64,000 nucleotides of DNA from contig JBDQOI010000011.1 in the NCBI GenBank assembly GCA_040261275.1, positions 8,512-72,511 of the forward strand, given 5' to 3'. The notes below the pieces were generated by a model. It searched no databases and was not told where the DNA came from. It saw only the letters and a program-made list of their open reading frames with translations. This document shows, in pieces, positions 49,601 to 58,150 of this stretch. A program made the translations under genes and the position numbers. The stretch is from UBA8752 sp040261275. Lineage in GTDB: Bacteria; Bacteroidota; Bacteroidia; Flavobacteriales_D; Sanyastnellaceae. How positions within the stretch are numbered: the stretch's first letter is position 1; each line of letters starts with the position of its first letter.

Positions 49601-52600
49601 CCTCATTGAATTCAGAAAGCCTCAGCTCGTTGGCCCAGACAATGGCGCATTTCTCCATTCCATCGTCATCCCCACCAAAGCGGTTCACATCCTTGTCGGA
49701 ATTGCGCACGCCAATCATCACCGTCACGACATTGGCGAGGTTGGGATTTCCCCGCACTGCGAAGCGCTCGGTACCTTCTATCCGCTCATATTCCTGAAAC
49801 AGGGGGTATCCGATGGGGCGGGAAATCTTCAAGTTCTGCAGGTCCTGGAACCGAAGGTCAATCTCATTGGCCTGCGGCCAGATTTCCGTCTCCTCCGAGG
49901 TGCCCCAGGGGGTGACTTGCAGGGGAATCTCATACTCGTAGTAATTGTCCACGAAGTCCGACCCAAGGCGAATGAAGGCGGTCAGGTCACCCGACTCCAG
50001 CGGCTCATCGTCCCGAAACTGCTCGGCGTGGATGAACATGCGCAACCGCTTGTACATCCGCATATCAAAGTTGATGTTGCGGTAGGCTGCCCGCGCGTCG
50101 CCATCCTCCAAGCCGCAGATCTCCAATTGCAAGGACTGCTCGTTGAGCTGGGCCTGGTTGGCGGTGGCGACATTGATCTCCCGGATGATGCCCGGAGGCG
50201 TCACGTAGTTGATGGGCTGACGGTAGCCGTTCTCCTCAATGTTGACCGCACTGATGGCGAATTGGGTGTCGGAAGGGTCGTCGGGCTCGATTTCCTGCGG
50301 TCCTGCGAGGGACTCCAGGAACTTCCGCCATTCACCTCTGATCAACTCCAGGCGCGCAAAGCGCAAGGTGACCGGCTGGCGCCATCCCTTCATGAAAATC
50401 CTCATGAATCGAATGCTCCGGAAATCGCTGATGCCTCCGATGCGGGCCTCGAAATCGCGAATGGGAACCTTGAACTGGAACCACTTCACCTGTCGCGTCT
50501 CGCCATTGGGCATGGTCTTGTCCGCAACCAAAACATCGGAGAGGTAATTGCGTCCGATGTTCGCTTCGTTCAGCTGACCGGGACGCAAGGGGATCCGATA
50601 CTGGAAATAGCTTTCGATGGAGCTCAACGTCAAGTCCTCATTGAGGTCCTCGGTATTGGGCAAGGTGGTGGAAGCAATGGGATATCCGCCGGGTTGCGCC
50701 GTACTCGAGTTGCCCTCATAGCCATTGAAGAAGCGGTAGCGCTCCAGCACATTCTCCCCGTTCGCCTGCGCCTCGGGGTCCCGGAAATAGCGGAAATCAT
50801 CGGCTGATGGATCCTGCCGAATGGCGTCGTAAGCATCCGCCTCCAAAACACCCTGCAAACCGTTCAACCAATCCGCAAAGAATGCCTGCTCCTCCTCGGA
50901 ATTCAGTCCATCCAGACCGACGTCCTGTTGGCTGTAATCTCCCGTGGAATTGTCGAACGCATTGACCACGTTGAATGTTGAGGGGTCCGCCACCACGCCC
51001 CAAGTCGACTCCACTGTCGGTGCAGGCTGGTTGGCGGAAGGCAGACCATTCTCGAAAGCCAGCTGACCGTCGTTCAACAGGTCCTCGCTCACGGAACCGA
51101 GGTTCATGTAGAGCTCACCCCCCGTGTCGTTGGGGCTGTCCTCGTTGAAAGGGTCCATCACCCAGAATTGGATGTACTCCACGTTGGAGAGCTCGAAATC
51201 CGTCGTCAACAGGGCGCGCTGAATGCCCCCCCATCGCTCCTCTGGCGCCTGCAAGGATCCATCCGCATTCAATCCCGGCACGGGACCTACCCCCTCCGCA
51301 GGCAGATAATTGTAAGGCCCGCGAACCGTCGGGTCGAAGGTCAGATCGAAGGTGGGCAAGTTCTCCGGGGTACCCAATGGAAGCTGCCGATTGGGAAATA
51401 CCTCCTTGTTCTCCACCAGGCGCATCAGGTGGTTCGACCGCACATCGAGGTCCACCTCACCATCCTGCAGGCCGCCACCGAAGAAACTGGGGTCGATGGT
51501 GTACCAATTCATCCGCGCCCGGTTGTAGTTGAAAAACAGGCTGTCCTCCACATTGCCCTCGGGGAAGAGGTTGGGCTGCAACTTGGGCGTGCTCGCCAAG
51601 CTCCACTGCGTCCAAGACCGTATGTCAATGGCACTTTGGGAGCCTTCAAAGTCATCGATATACGCGTTGCCTTCCTTGCCCACCGCCCGGCTGTGACCCG
51701 GAATCAGGTAAGCGGCTTCCGCGCTGAGGTTGATGTTCGATGGCGCCGATGCCTTGATCAGCGGCAGCTTGTCGATGAGATCCGTGAGGAATTGACTCGA
51801 GCGCGAGTACGTGAAATCCGCCCCCATGATGGTGTTGTTCACCGGCTCATCCCCGATGTTCACCTTTTGGGTAAGCGGACGCTCCCGCAAATTCAGGAAG
51901 GTCGCTCCCAACGCCAGCTCCTCGCTCGGCGCATAGTCGAAACGCGTTCCGATCATGGTCTTGGTCTGAATGTTGAACAGACTGTTGCTCTCCAGCGATA
52001 CTCGAATCGGCTGACCGCTCTCCAGCAGGCCGTCGTTGATGATGCGCACGCGACCGAGGTTATAGTCGACCGTGTAATCCTGATTCTCGATAAGCCGCAC
52101 CCCCCCCGAAGTGACCGTAACGGATCCCTCGGGAATGTTCAGCGCATTCAGCATGATCTCGGAGCTGACCTGGCTCTGGTATTGGCCCTTGATCCGAAAT
52201 CGATTCAGCGAGGGAATCTGTTGTGCGGCCGTCTTGGTGCTGTCGTAAAGCGGCTGGAAAACAATGGTCTGAATCAGGGCTTGTGCCTGATCGGGATCCG
52301 TCACCCTCGACTCAATCTGGTCCCTCAACGACTTGCCGAACGGCTCCACCGAAGGCAAGAAGACCCGACCGTTCTGGCTGTTCATGGTGCCCCCTTGCGT
52401 GGCTGCATTGTCCACGAAATCATACACCCCATCGGGCTGCAACTGGCCGTTCACATCGATTCGGTCCATTCCCAGGACTTGGATCAACATTTCTCCATCG
52501 AGCGGATCACGCGGGATGTAGTTCAAGTCCACACCGGTTGCCGGATCGTTGTACCAAACACCAATCCGGAAATCCTCCGAACTCAATCCGAAGGCGCCCA

Positions 52601-54206
52601 GCGAATAGACGTTCTTCATCATGAGGTCCCAAAGCGGTGCCACATCCCCATTTTCAAGGCTGACCCGCGTCACGGAACTCTTGAGCATTTTCAACACGAG
52701 GGCACCCGGAGCGGCATAACCGTCTTGACTGAGGGTTCCCACCTGATAGGTCTCCCCATCCAAAGTGTACTCGTAGGCTACCGCCAAAACCTCAGCGTTG
52801 TTCAGCGACTGGCGCAAGCTGATGAATCCCAGTCGATCATTGTACGTGAATTCGGTTTGTGCCAGACGACGGGCATTGCCCACGCGCTCGTAGTGGATTC
52901 CCTGATCGTAAATCGGCGCACCATCCGCGCCCGTGTATGAGGCGATGGCCGCTCCTGCCCCGCTGAATCCCATGACATTGGGATCTCCGGTCATGTCCAG
53001 GAAAATCTCGTTGTTCCCATTGTTCGGTGCCCGATTCAAGGTGATTCCCAGGTCGGGGCTATCCGTCAGTTCCGCAATAGGGAGGTCCGTGGAGATGTAG
53101 TCGGGGTGTTCGCCGATGTCCGTGAAAGCCAAGATGTTCCGCACATCCTGCGTATTGGCCTGGGTGTTGACCACGTAGACCTCGATCCGCGTGATGCGCG
53201 CTCCAGAGTTGACGACCGGTAAGCTGCGCAGAGCGTTGTCGTATTGGTCACGGAAATACTGGGACAGGAAATAGTGGCGGTTTGCCTCGTAATCGTCGGC
53301 GCGGATATCGAACTCCTGCGTCTGCGCGCCCCCTTCGATCTCAATTTCCTTGCGCTCGCCTTTCTGCTGGCTGAAGACCGTGGTATTGTACACCTTGCCC
53401 CACTGGGTCTCGAGCTTCGTTCCGAAGAGCGATTGACTGCCCTGAATAAGCGTACTCTGCAGGGGCATCGTGATGTTGCCCGCCTCAATGTTCTTCAAGA
53501 TGTCGTCCTCCTCGCCTTGGAAGCCAATGTTCATCTGGTTCTCAAAATCGAAGGTGGCTTCCGTGTTGTAGTTCGTCCCGAGGTTGATCTTATCGCCTAT
53601 GCTTCCGTCTATGGACAGCTGGATTCGCTGGTCGAAATCAAACGTGGTGATGGCGCGGTCTCGCTCGGCCAGTCTCGGATTCTCCGTCCGGCTATAACGC
53701 ACACCGAAATTCAATTCGGCAGAACCCTGTGGCCGAATCTCGATCTCATTCGAACCGAAAATGGTCTCAAAAATCTCAGAGTCCACCGTGAGCTTGGGAG
53801 CAAATCCCCGTTCCTCATCGTCCACCTCCTGCTGCATCTCCGTCCAGAACTCACTGATGTTCTCGTCGATGTTGTAATCCAGGAATTCATCCAAGGTCAA
53901 GAAGGTGGGATTCCGGAAATCCAAGGTGTCACCCAACCTCTGTCGGACGATGTACTGTCCGGTCGACTCATCGTATTCGACGCCGTATTCCACGACGTCG
54001 GGAAAACCCAAACTCACCCCACCCGGCGTTTCCGTTGGGTCTGGAACATCATTGCCGTGAGGCAAGGGTAAATCCAATGTGTCCGCATCCTGCGACCAGG
54101 CGATGGCCGGAAGCAGAAACAGCAAGACCAAAGCCCATCCGCTTTGCGGTCTGCAAAGCTCGGCTCCATGCTGCGCGCCTTTCGGCTTGTCACCACCCAC
54201 GGTCAT
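46698..54206 (-). CDS. sprA: SprA/Sov, type IX secretion translocon
   Basis: A 2502-residue outer-membrane protein forming the large barrel through which T9SS cargo crosses the outer membrane. Signal peptide ends AIAWSQ after MTVGGDKPKGAQHG and a hydrophobic run. SprA hallmarks: DTLDFRNPTFLTLDEFLDYN, FAPKLTVDSEIFETIFGSNEIEIRPQGSAELNFGVRYS, GQGSQSLFGTKLETQWGK-like segments, YIPGHSRAVGKEGNAYIDDFEGSQSAIDIRSW and FWVMDPFNED. Length is close to F. johnsoniae SprA (about 2400). A TTG at 54221 overlaps ruvA, but ATG 54206 gives a better signal peptide. The reading frame is intact across 7.5 kb. Confidence 0.96.
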   Translation of the reverse strand: MTVGGDKPKGAQHGAELCRPQSGWALVLLFLLPAIAWSQDADTLDLPLPHGNDVPDPTETPGGVSLGFPDVVEYGVEYDESTGQYIVRQRLGDTLDFRNPTFLTLDEFLDYNIDENISEFWTEMQQEVDDEERGFAPKLTVDSEIFETIFGSNEIEIRPQGSAELNFGVRYSRTENPRLAERDRAITTFDFDQRIQLSIDGSIGDKINLGTNYNTEATFDFENQMNIGFQGEEDDILKNIEAGNITMPLQSTLIQGSQSLFGTKLETQWGKVYNTTVFSQQKGERKEIEIEGGAQTQEFDIRADDYEANRHYFLSQYFRDQYDNALRSLPVVNSGARITRIEVYVVNTQANTQDVRNILAFTDIGEHPDYISTDLPIAELTDSPDLGITLNRAPNNGNNEIFLDMTGDPNVMGFSGAGAAIASYTGADGAPIYDQGIHYERVGNARRLAQTEFTYNDRLGFISLRQSLNNAEVLAVAYEYTLDGETYQVGTLSQDGYAAPGALVLKMLKSSVTRVSLENGDVAPLWDLMMKNVYSLGAFGLSSEDFRIGVWYNDPATGVDLNYIPRDPLDGEMLIQVLGMDRIDVNGQLQPDGVYDFVDNAATQGGTMNSQNGRVFLPSVEPFGKSLRDQIESRVTDPDQAQALIQTIVFQPLYDSTKTAAQQIPSLNRFRIKGQYQSQVSSEIMLNALNIPEGSVTVTSGGVRLIENQDYTVDYNLGRVRIINDGLLESGQPIRVSLESNSLFNIQTKTMIGTRFDYAPSEELALGATFLNLRERPLTQKVNIGDEPVNNTIMGADFTYSRSSQFLTDLIDKLPLIKASAPSNINLSAEAAYLIPGHSRAVGKEGNAYIDDFEGSQSAIDIRSWTQWSLASTPKLQPNLFPEGNVEDSLFFNYNRARMNWYTIDPSFFGGGLQDGEVDLDVRSNHLMRLVENKEVFPNRQLPLGTPENLPTFDLTFDPTVRGPYNYLPAEGVGPVPGLNADGSLQAPEERWGGIQRALLTTDFELSNVEYIQFWVMDPFNEDSPNDTGGELYMNLGSVSEDLLNDGQLAFENGLPSANQPAPTVESTWGVVADPSTFNVVNAFDNSTGDYSQQDVGLDGLNSEEEQAFFADWLNGLQGVLEADAYDAIRQDPSADDFRYFRDPEAQANGENVLERYRFFNGYEGNSSTAQPGGYPIASTTLPNTEDLNEDLTLSSIESYFQYRIPLRPGQLNEANIGRNYLSDVLVADKTMPNGETRQVKWFQFKVPIRDFEARIGGISDFRSIRFMRIFMKGWRQPVTLRFARLELIRGEWRKFLESLAGPQEIEPDDPSDTQFAISAVNIEENGYRQPINYVTPPGIIREINVATANQAQLNEQSLQLEICGLEDGDARAAYRNINFDMRMYKRLRMFIHAEQFRDDEPLESGDLTAFIRLGSDFVDNYYEYEIPLQVTPWGTSEETEIWPQANEIDLRFQDLQNLKISRPIGYPLFQEYERIEGTERFAVRGNPNLANVVTVMIGVRNSDKDVNRFGGDDDGMEKCAIVWANELRLSEFNEEGGWAATAQMQATLSDLGNLSVAANMSTPGWGGLEQRVQERQRETIQGVDANTTLQLGKFLPDFLGVQLPMYLGYSETVSTPQFDPLSPDVEIADAGLSTERQKKSQQINRIRSINFSNIKIDPQIGGRGKDKKGKKGRKSDEDGAKEAERRMAGADDVTKEREMAAQRGAAGRPSRGGAGGQNSGGILAFLDPGNLSANFAYTENYQRDINTEFNLRRNYRGGIRYDFTNRPKEVKPFAWMGRGKAIRWLTDFNFYTGLKQVSVNMSMDKTYEANRIRNNTADLLGIETAVLVNTQVLKQWNWNRDYVVKWDLTKSLRLDYNGRATALIGEPTGVIDRNDAEGYARYRDTVLTNIQNFGEVTTYDHNVSASYKLPLDKFPLLDFTSADVRYQSTYRWDRAPFSQDSLGHTIQNSRNIQLNAQASLKTLYDKVPMLKDISSGKRKRDWEKEKEKKRKEIENEDRDGFGNYEDDEKPPLYIDPLSFVLKAMMSVKSLNVSYSRNEGLLLPGLAVNRKARYAGFDDAFESPGLPFLLGHQNTDLQGNRTGDYAVEAANNGWLSASPYQNQTYQENYTSNLNLRAQLEPIDDLKIDLDASRTESRNQQSFFRFDEALGDWQFESPQDGGNFTSTIMTWGTAFVEDDETFDSETWRQFKLNRLDMSERLNAANYNLPDSEPTGYYSGWGPTNPAVTIPAFIAAYTGEETNNVALDPFKTALAPNWRVSYDGLSKGNLLKNRVKRFTLNHSYRSTMTTSYVTNLSFDQNDLGLPSESDVVGNWINERQYNQVTISEQMSPLIGVDMTLKAKGKNEPQIKVEMRRDRTINFGLTNNQITETKSSALVIGTGYRIANVPNPFLRTRGKLPIQMLKETDVVLRLDITVRDNATIIRKLDPLAAVQGGVVGGDSRENQVTAGQKVASIKFSADLEVSRKLILQAFFDEQLTRPKVSTSFATTNVKSGIALRFNLTQ

Positions 54207-54217
54207 TCCCAATTTGG

Positions 54218-54832
54218 TCAAAGTCGTTTCAATGCTGCCCGAACCATTTCCTCCACGGTGTCCACGCCTTCGGACAACAGCTCATCCAGCACATTGTCCA
54301 CGCGTTTACGGTCGAATCCAAGGTTGCACAAGGCGCCCAACGCATCAGAACGCCGTGTATTGCCTCCCGCCTCCATTTCTTTGCCTGCGCTTCCCGACAT
54401 TCCGGATGCGGGCATGGCAGAGAAAGAGGGGTCCTTGCCCATTTTATCCTGTAAATCCACGAGAATTCGCTGGGCTGTTTTGGCGCCAATTCCCTTGACC
54501 GCCTTGAGTGCCGCTACATCCCCGCGGCTAATGACCTCCACCAATTCGGACGGCCCCAAGCCACTCAGAATCATCCGCGCTGTCTGGGCACCCACACCGC
54601 TGACACTGGTGAGCATCACAAACAAACTGCGTTCGGTCGCTTCCGAAAAGCCGAAGAGCAATTGGGCATCCTCGCGGTACACAGCGTGTATGAGCACCTT
54701 GCCGTCCGTCTGGCCCGCCAAGGCCGAGGACGTGTTCAGGCTGATGTGCACCATGTAGCCCACACCGGCGCACTCTATCACCACGTAGGTAGGCGTCAAT
54801 TCAACAAATTGGCCGGAGAGGTGATGGATCAT
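54218..54832 (-). CDS. ruvA: Holliday junction branch migration protein RuvA
   Basis: A 204-residue DNA-binding subunit of the RuvAB branch-migration complex. Seen: N-terminal OB-fold MIHHLSGQFVELTPTYVVIECAGVGYMVHIS, then tandem helix-hairpin-helix motifs LTSVSGVGAQTARMILSGLG and LKAVKGIGAKTAQRILVDL, and a C-terminal domain (about 150-204) that contacts RuvB. The start overlaps the stop of maeB by four bases (ATGA), and sprA begins eleven bases after its stop. The order maeB-ruvA-sprA on one strand recalls other flavobacterial genomes. Confidence 0.97.
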   Translation of the reverse strand: MIHHLSGQFVELTPTYVVIECAGVGYMVHISLNTSSALAGQTDGKVLIHAVYREDAQLLFGFSEATERSLFVMLTSVSGVGAQTARMILSGLGPSELVEVISRGDVAALKAVKGIGAKTAQRILVDLQDKMGKDPSFSAMPASGMSGSAGKEMEAGGNTRRSDALGALCNLGFDRKRVDNVLDELLSEGVDTVEEMVRAALKRL

Positions 54833-57099
54833 GCGTTGCTCTGTGCGTCGACCGCGGCGATGCGGATCATGTTCACGATTTCACGAACACTCGACCCCAT
54901 TTGAAGAATGTGGAAGGGCTTTCTCAACCCAAGCAAGACGGGCCCCACCACCTCGAATCCTCCCATTTCCTGCATGAGCTTGTAGGAAATGTTTCCCGCC
55001 GCGAGGTTCGGGAAAATCAAGGTGTTCACACGGCGGCCCCGCAGATTGCTGAAGGGAAACAACTCGTTGGAAAGCTCTCCGTTGAGCGCCACATTGGCCT
55101 GCATCTCACCATCCACGATGAGATCGGGATGCTCGGCATGCAGAATGGACACCGCCTCCCGAACCTTTTCGGCATCCCGCCCATTGGCCGACCCGAAATT
55201 GGAATAGCTCAACATGGCAATCCGGGGAACGATGCGCATGGCCCGAACTGCTTCTGCCGTTAAGAGCGTAATGTCCACCAGCTCTCGCGCAGAAGGGTCG
55301 CGATTCACCGTAGTATCCGCAAAGAACATCGGGCCGCTCTTGGCCTGAATGATGTACATGCCGGCCACTTTACTGACCCCTTCTGCCAACCCCAAGGTCT
55401 GGAGGGCAGGAAGCAGGCTTTCTCGGTAGTTGCGCGTCAACCCGCTGATGACCGCATCGGCCTCACCGGACTCCACCAGCATAGAGCCGAAATAGGTCCG
55501 ACGGCGCATCAAACCCAGCGCTTCAGACCGCGTCAACCCCTTGCGCTGCCGCTTGGCCAGCAGGTGTCCCGCAAAGGCCTCAACACGCGCAGCTTCCATC
55601 GGGTCGGCCGGGTCGATGATTTCCACCTCCGGCAATTCGATGCGGTGCTCTTCAATCAAGGCCGCGATCCTCTCCCGCGATCCCAGGAGGACGGGGTGGA
55701 CAATGCCCTCATCGCGGGCGGTCTCTACCGCTTTCAAAACCTTGTAGCGGTCGGCTTCCGCGAAGACGATGCGCTTTGGGTGCCGCTTTGCCCGGATGCT
55801 GAGGTTTCGAACCAAGGTGTTGTCCTGGCCCAAGCGGCTCGCCAAAACGCGCTTGTAATCGTCCCAATCCCGGATGGGCTCCCGGGCCACACCGCTTTCC
55901 ATGGCCGCCTCGGCTACCGCCGGCGGAACCGTCGTGATGAGCCGGGGGTCCATGGGCTTCGGAATGATGAAGTCCACACCGAAACCCAGCCCGCGCTGAT
56001 CGTAAGCCTCATTGACCTCATCTGGCACGTTCTCCTTTGCCAAGGTCGCAATGGCCCGAACGGCCGCCATTTTCATCTCATCGTTGATGGCCGTGGCACG
56101 GACGTCCATGGCTCCCCGAAAAATGAAAGGAAAGCCCAAGACGTTGTTGACCTGGTTGGGGTGGTCGCTTCTGCCCGTGGCCATGATGACATCCGGGCGA
56201 GCGCGCTTCGCCTCGGCGTAGGGAATTTCTGGATCGGGATTCGCAAGGGCAAAAACAATAGGGTTTTCGGCCATACCCGCCACCATATCACTGTCCACCA
56301 GACCCCCGCGACTTAAACCAATGAACACATCGGCGCCTTTCATCGCTTCGGCCAAAGAGGGAATTTCCTGAGAAGCATGTGCCAGGTTGCGTTTCCGCTC
56401 ACCCAATTCTTCCCGACCGCTGTGTATGTGTCCCTTGCTATCAAACACAGCGATGTTCTCCAGACGGACGCCCAACTGCATGTAAAGGTCAATGCAGGCC
56501 ATCGCTGACGCTCCTGCACCGCTGACCACCATGGTCACGTCCTCGGCCTTCTTTCCGGCCAACTCCAGCGCGTTGATCAACGCAGCACCACTGATGATGG
56601 CCGTTCCGTGCTGATCATCGTGCATCACCGGAATGTCGAGCTCCTCCTTCAGGCGACGCTCAATCTCAAAAGCCTCCGGTGCCTTGATGTCCTCGAGGTT
56701 GATGCCACCAAACGTCGGTGCAATGGCCTTTACGGTCTGAACGAATGTGTCCACGTCAGACGCGTCCACCTCAATGTCGAAGCAATCGAGGTCTGCAAAG
56801 ACCTTGAACAAAACGCCTTTCCCCTCCATGACCGGCTTGGAGGCCTCAGGACCGATGTCCCCCAACCCCAGAACGGCGGTACCATTCGAAATCACCGCCA
56901 CCAAATTCCCCTTGGCCGTATAACGATATACGTCCTCCGGATTCTTGGCGATTTCCAGACAGGGCTCCGCTACTCCTGGCGAATAAGCCAGACTCAAGTC
57001 TCTCTGCGAACTGTAAGGCTTGGAGGGAATGACCTCCACCTTGCCCCGACGCCCCCGACTATGATAATCGAGGGCTTCTTTTCTGCGGATGCTGCTCAT
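54829..57099 (-). CDS. maeB: NADP-dependent malic enzyme with phosphotransacetylase-like domain
   Basis: This 756-residue hybrid protein has an N-terminal malic enzyme (about 1-425) and a phosphate acetyl/butyryltransferase-like domain (about 430-756). Seen: SLAYSPGVAEPCLEIAKNPE, GNLVAVISNGTAVLGLGDIGP, the metal-site LFKVFADLDCFDIEVDASD, VMHDDQHGTAIISGAAL and NAD(P) loop VVSGAGASAMACIDL. It decarboxylates malate to pyruvate, supplying NADPH. The C-terminal domain is normally a regulator by acetyl-CoA rather than an active enzyme. Length is typical of MaeB. Confidence 0.95.
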   Translation of the reverse strand: MSSIRRKEALDYHSRGRRGKVEVIPSKPYSSQRDLSLAYSPGVAEPCLEIAKNPEDVYRYTAKGNLVAVISNGTAVLGLGDIGPEASKPVMEGKGVLFKVFADLDCFDIEVDASDVDTFVQTVKAIAPTFGGINLEDIKAPEAFEIERRLKEELDIPVMHDDQHGTAIISGAALINALELAGKKAEDVTMVVSGAGASAMACIDLYMQLGVRLENIAVFDSKGHIHSGREELGERKRNLAHASQEIPSLAEAMKGADVFIGLSRGGLVDSDMVAGMAENPIVFALANPDPEIPYAEAKRARPDVIMATGRSDHPNQVNNVLGFPFIFRGAMDVRATAINDEMKMAAVRAIATLAKENVPDEVNEAYDQRGLGFGVDFIIPKPMDPRLITTVPPAVAEAAMESGVAREPIRDWDDYKRVLASRLGQDNTLVRNLSIRAKRHPKRIVFAEADRYKVLKAVETARDEGIVHPVLLGSRERIAALIEEHRIELPEVEIIDPADPMEAARVEAFAGHLLAKRQRKGLTRSEALGLMRRRTYFGSMLVESGEADAVISGLTRNYRESLLPALQTLGLAEGVSKVAGMYIIQAKSGPMFFADTTVNRDPSARELVDITLLTAEAVRAMRIVPRIAMLSYSNFGSANGRDAEKVREAVSILHAEHPDLIVDGEMQANVALNGELSNELFPFSNLRGRRVNTLIFPNLAAGNISYKLMQEMGGFEVVGPVLLGLRKPFHILQMGSSVREIVNMIRIAAVDAQSNA

Positions 57100-57174
57100 C
57101 GTGTGGGACTGTCCTGCGGCGCGAAGATGGTCCCCACCCCCGCGCGGACCAAACGGTTCAACTTTGATTTGTCT

Positions 57175-57969
57175 TCAGCGGGATACGCTAAACTTCTGGG
57201 CTTGGAGAAATTGCCCATTCTGCTCCAAAGCATGCAGGTAGACGCCGGGGGCAAACTCGGAGGCATCCATCCAAACCATGCCGCGCCCGGGCGCCAAGGG
57301 TACCGTTTTCACCGTCTTACCGGTCAAGTCCAAAACCACGAGGTTTCCTCCCTCCGGAGCAAAATAGGTCAAGACCGACCGGCCCACGATCGGGTTGGGT
57401 GCGAGCGGTTCGAATCCCGGCTCCTTCGCCTGTCCCACGGAAGCCACACATTCTCCCTCCTCCACACCTGCGCAGAACAACACCGTGTGGCACACATCCG
57501 GCACTCCCTGCTGGGTGGCCTTGAAACAATACTCCAAAGCGGTCACACCGCTCACACCATTGGGGTAGTAATCGGAAATGAGCCAATCCTCCGCGCCAAA
57601 CGCATTGATGCCGGTCGTGTCCATGGGCTCCAAGGTCAGCGCAAGAGGCAAGGCACTGGACCCCGTACCGTAAGGGTAACAGGTTCCTCCCCAACAAAAA
57701 CGCTCATAGGCGCCCTCGGCTCCCGCTTGGTAGGGCAAATTCATGGGGTCAACGACCTGAAGGACGTTGCGTTCAACGTAGAGTGTCATGGGCGACTCAG
57801 AGGCGTTCGTCACCCACCACTCGGCCACCATCACAGTATCGGTAGGACTTCCTTCCACCACCTCAGCGGCATCAATCAGGATGGGACCTTGAGCAAGAAG
57901 GCCCGAAAACAATGAAAAGACCCAGAATATCAGGGGGAGCATCGCTAACCGTTGCATGATTTGCTTCAT
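57175..57969 (-). CDS. secreted protein with type A T9SS sorting domain
   Basis: A 264-residue protein. Signal peptide with hydrophobic core (LPLIFWVFSLFSGLLAQ). The middle (about 28-175) is of unknown fold, with several Cys (RFCWGGTCYPYG, EYCFK, DVCHTVLFCAGVEEGECV). The last about 80 residues form a type A T9SS sorting domain: EPLAPNPIVGRSVLTYF, NLVVLDLTGKTVKTVPL, and FAPGVYLHALEQNGQFLQAQKFSVSR. Expected to be secreted and anchored to the cell surface. Two close ATGs, at 57969 and 57957 (MQRLAMLPL); the -7 element position favours the second. It is divergent from the next gene across 181 bases. Confidence 0.82.
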   Translation of the reverse strand: MKQIMQRLAMLPLIFWVFSLFSGLLAQGPILIDAAEVVEGSPTDTVMVAEWWVTNASESPMTLYVERNVLQVVDPMNLPYQAGAEGAYERFCWGGTCYPYGTGSSALPLALTLEPMDTTGINAFGAEDWLISDYYPNGVSGVTALEYCFKATQQGVPDVCHTVLFCAGVEEGECVASVGQAKEPGFEPLAPNPIVGRSVLTYFAPEGGNLVVLDLTGKTVKTVPLAPGRGMVWMDASEFAPGVYLHALEQNGQFLQAQKFSVSR

Positions 57970-57973
57970 GCTG

Positions 57974-57981
57974 CAAATTTA
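57974..57981 (-). promoter_or_regulatory. -7 promoter element of the 57175-57969 gene
   Basis: The minus strand reads TAAATTTG, an exact TAnnTTTG match, ending five bases before the first ATG. A TSS at the normal distance would fall on that ATG, so either the mRNA is leaderless or translation starts at the in-frame ATG at 57957. Confidence 0.5.
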
Positions 57982-58097
57982 GCCCCTGGGCCGCGATACC
58001 GCCGCCCAACGCATCCATAATAGCGGTCAAATTCAGCGTTTATTGACCAAAAACGGAACCTAACGAACGTCAAAAACGAAATATTGCCGTGCAACGC

Positions 58098-58105
58098 TAT
58101 ATTTA
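58098..58105 (+). promoter_or_regulatory. possible -7 element of the secreted thioredoxin gene
   Basis: TATATTTA differs from TAnnTTTG only in the last base and lies 45 bases before the ATG at 58151. The 181-base gap (57970-58150) is markedly A/T-richer in its right half. No TTG at the standard -33 distance; a TTG at 58084-58086 is too close. Confidence 0.35.
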
Positions 58106-58150
58106 CCCTCCTTGTTAAGGATTTGGAACGAACAACTCAAACCTGCTTAC

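Noticed and set aside
49398..52940. Long plus-strand open frames (469 and 590 codons) inside sprA
   Set aside because: Antisense shadows within an intact 2502-residue SprA frame; no motifs.
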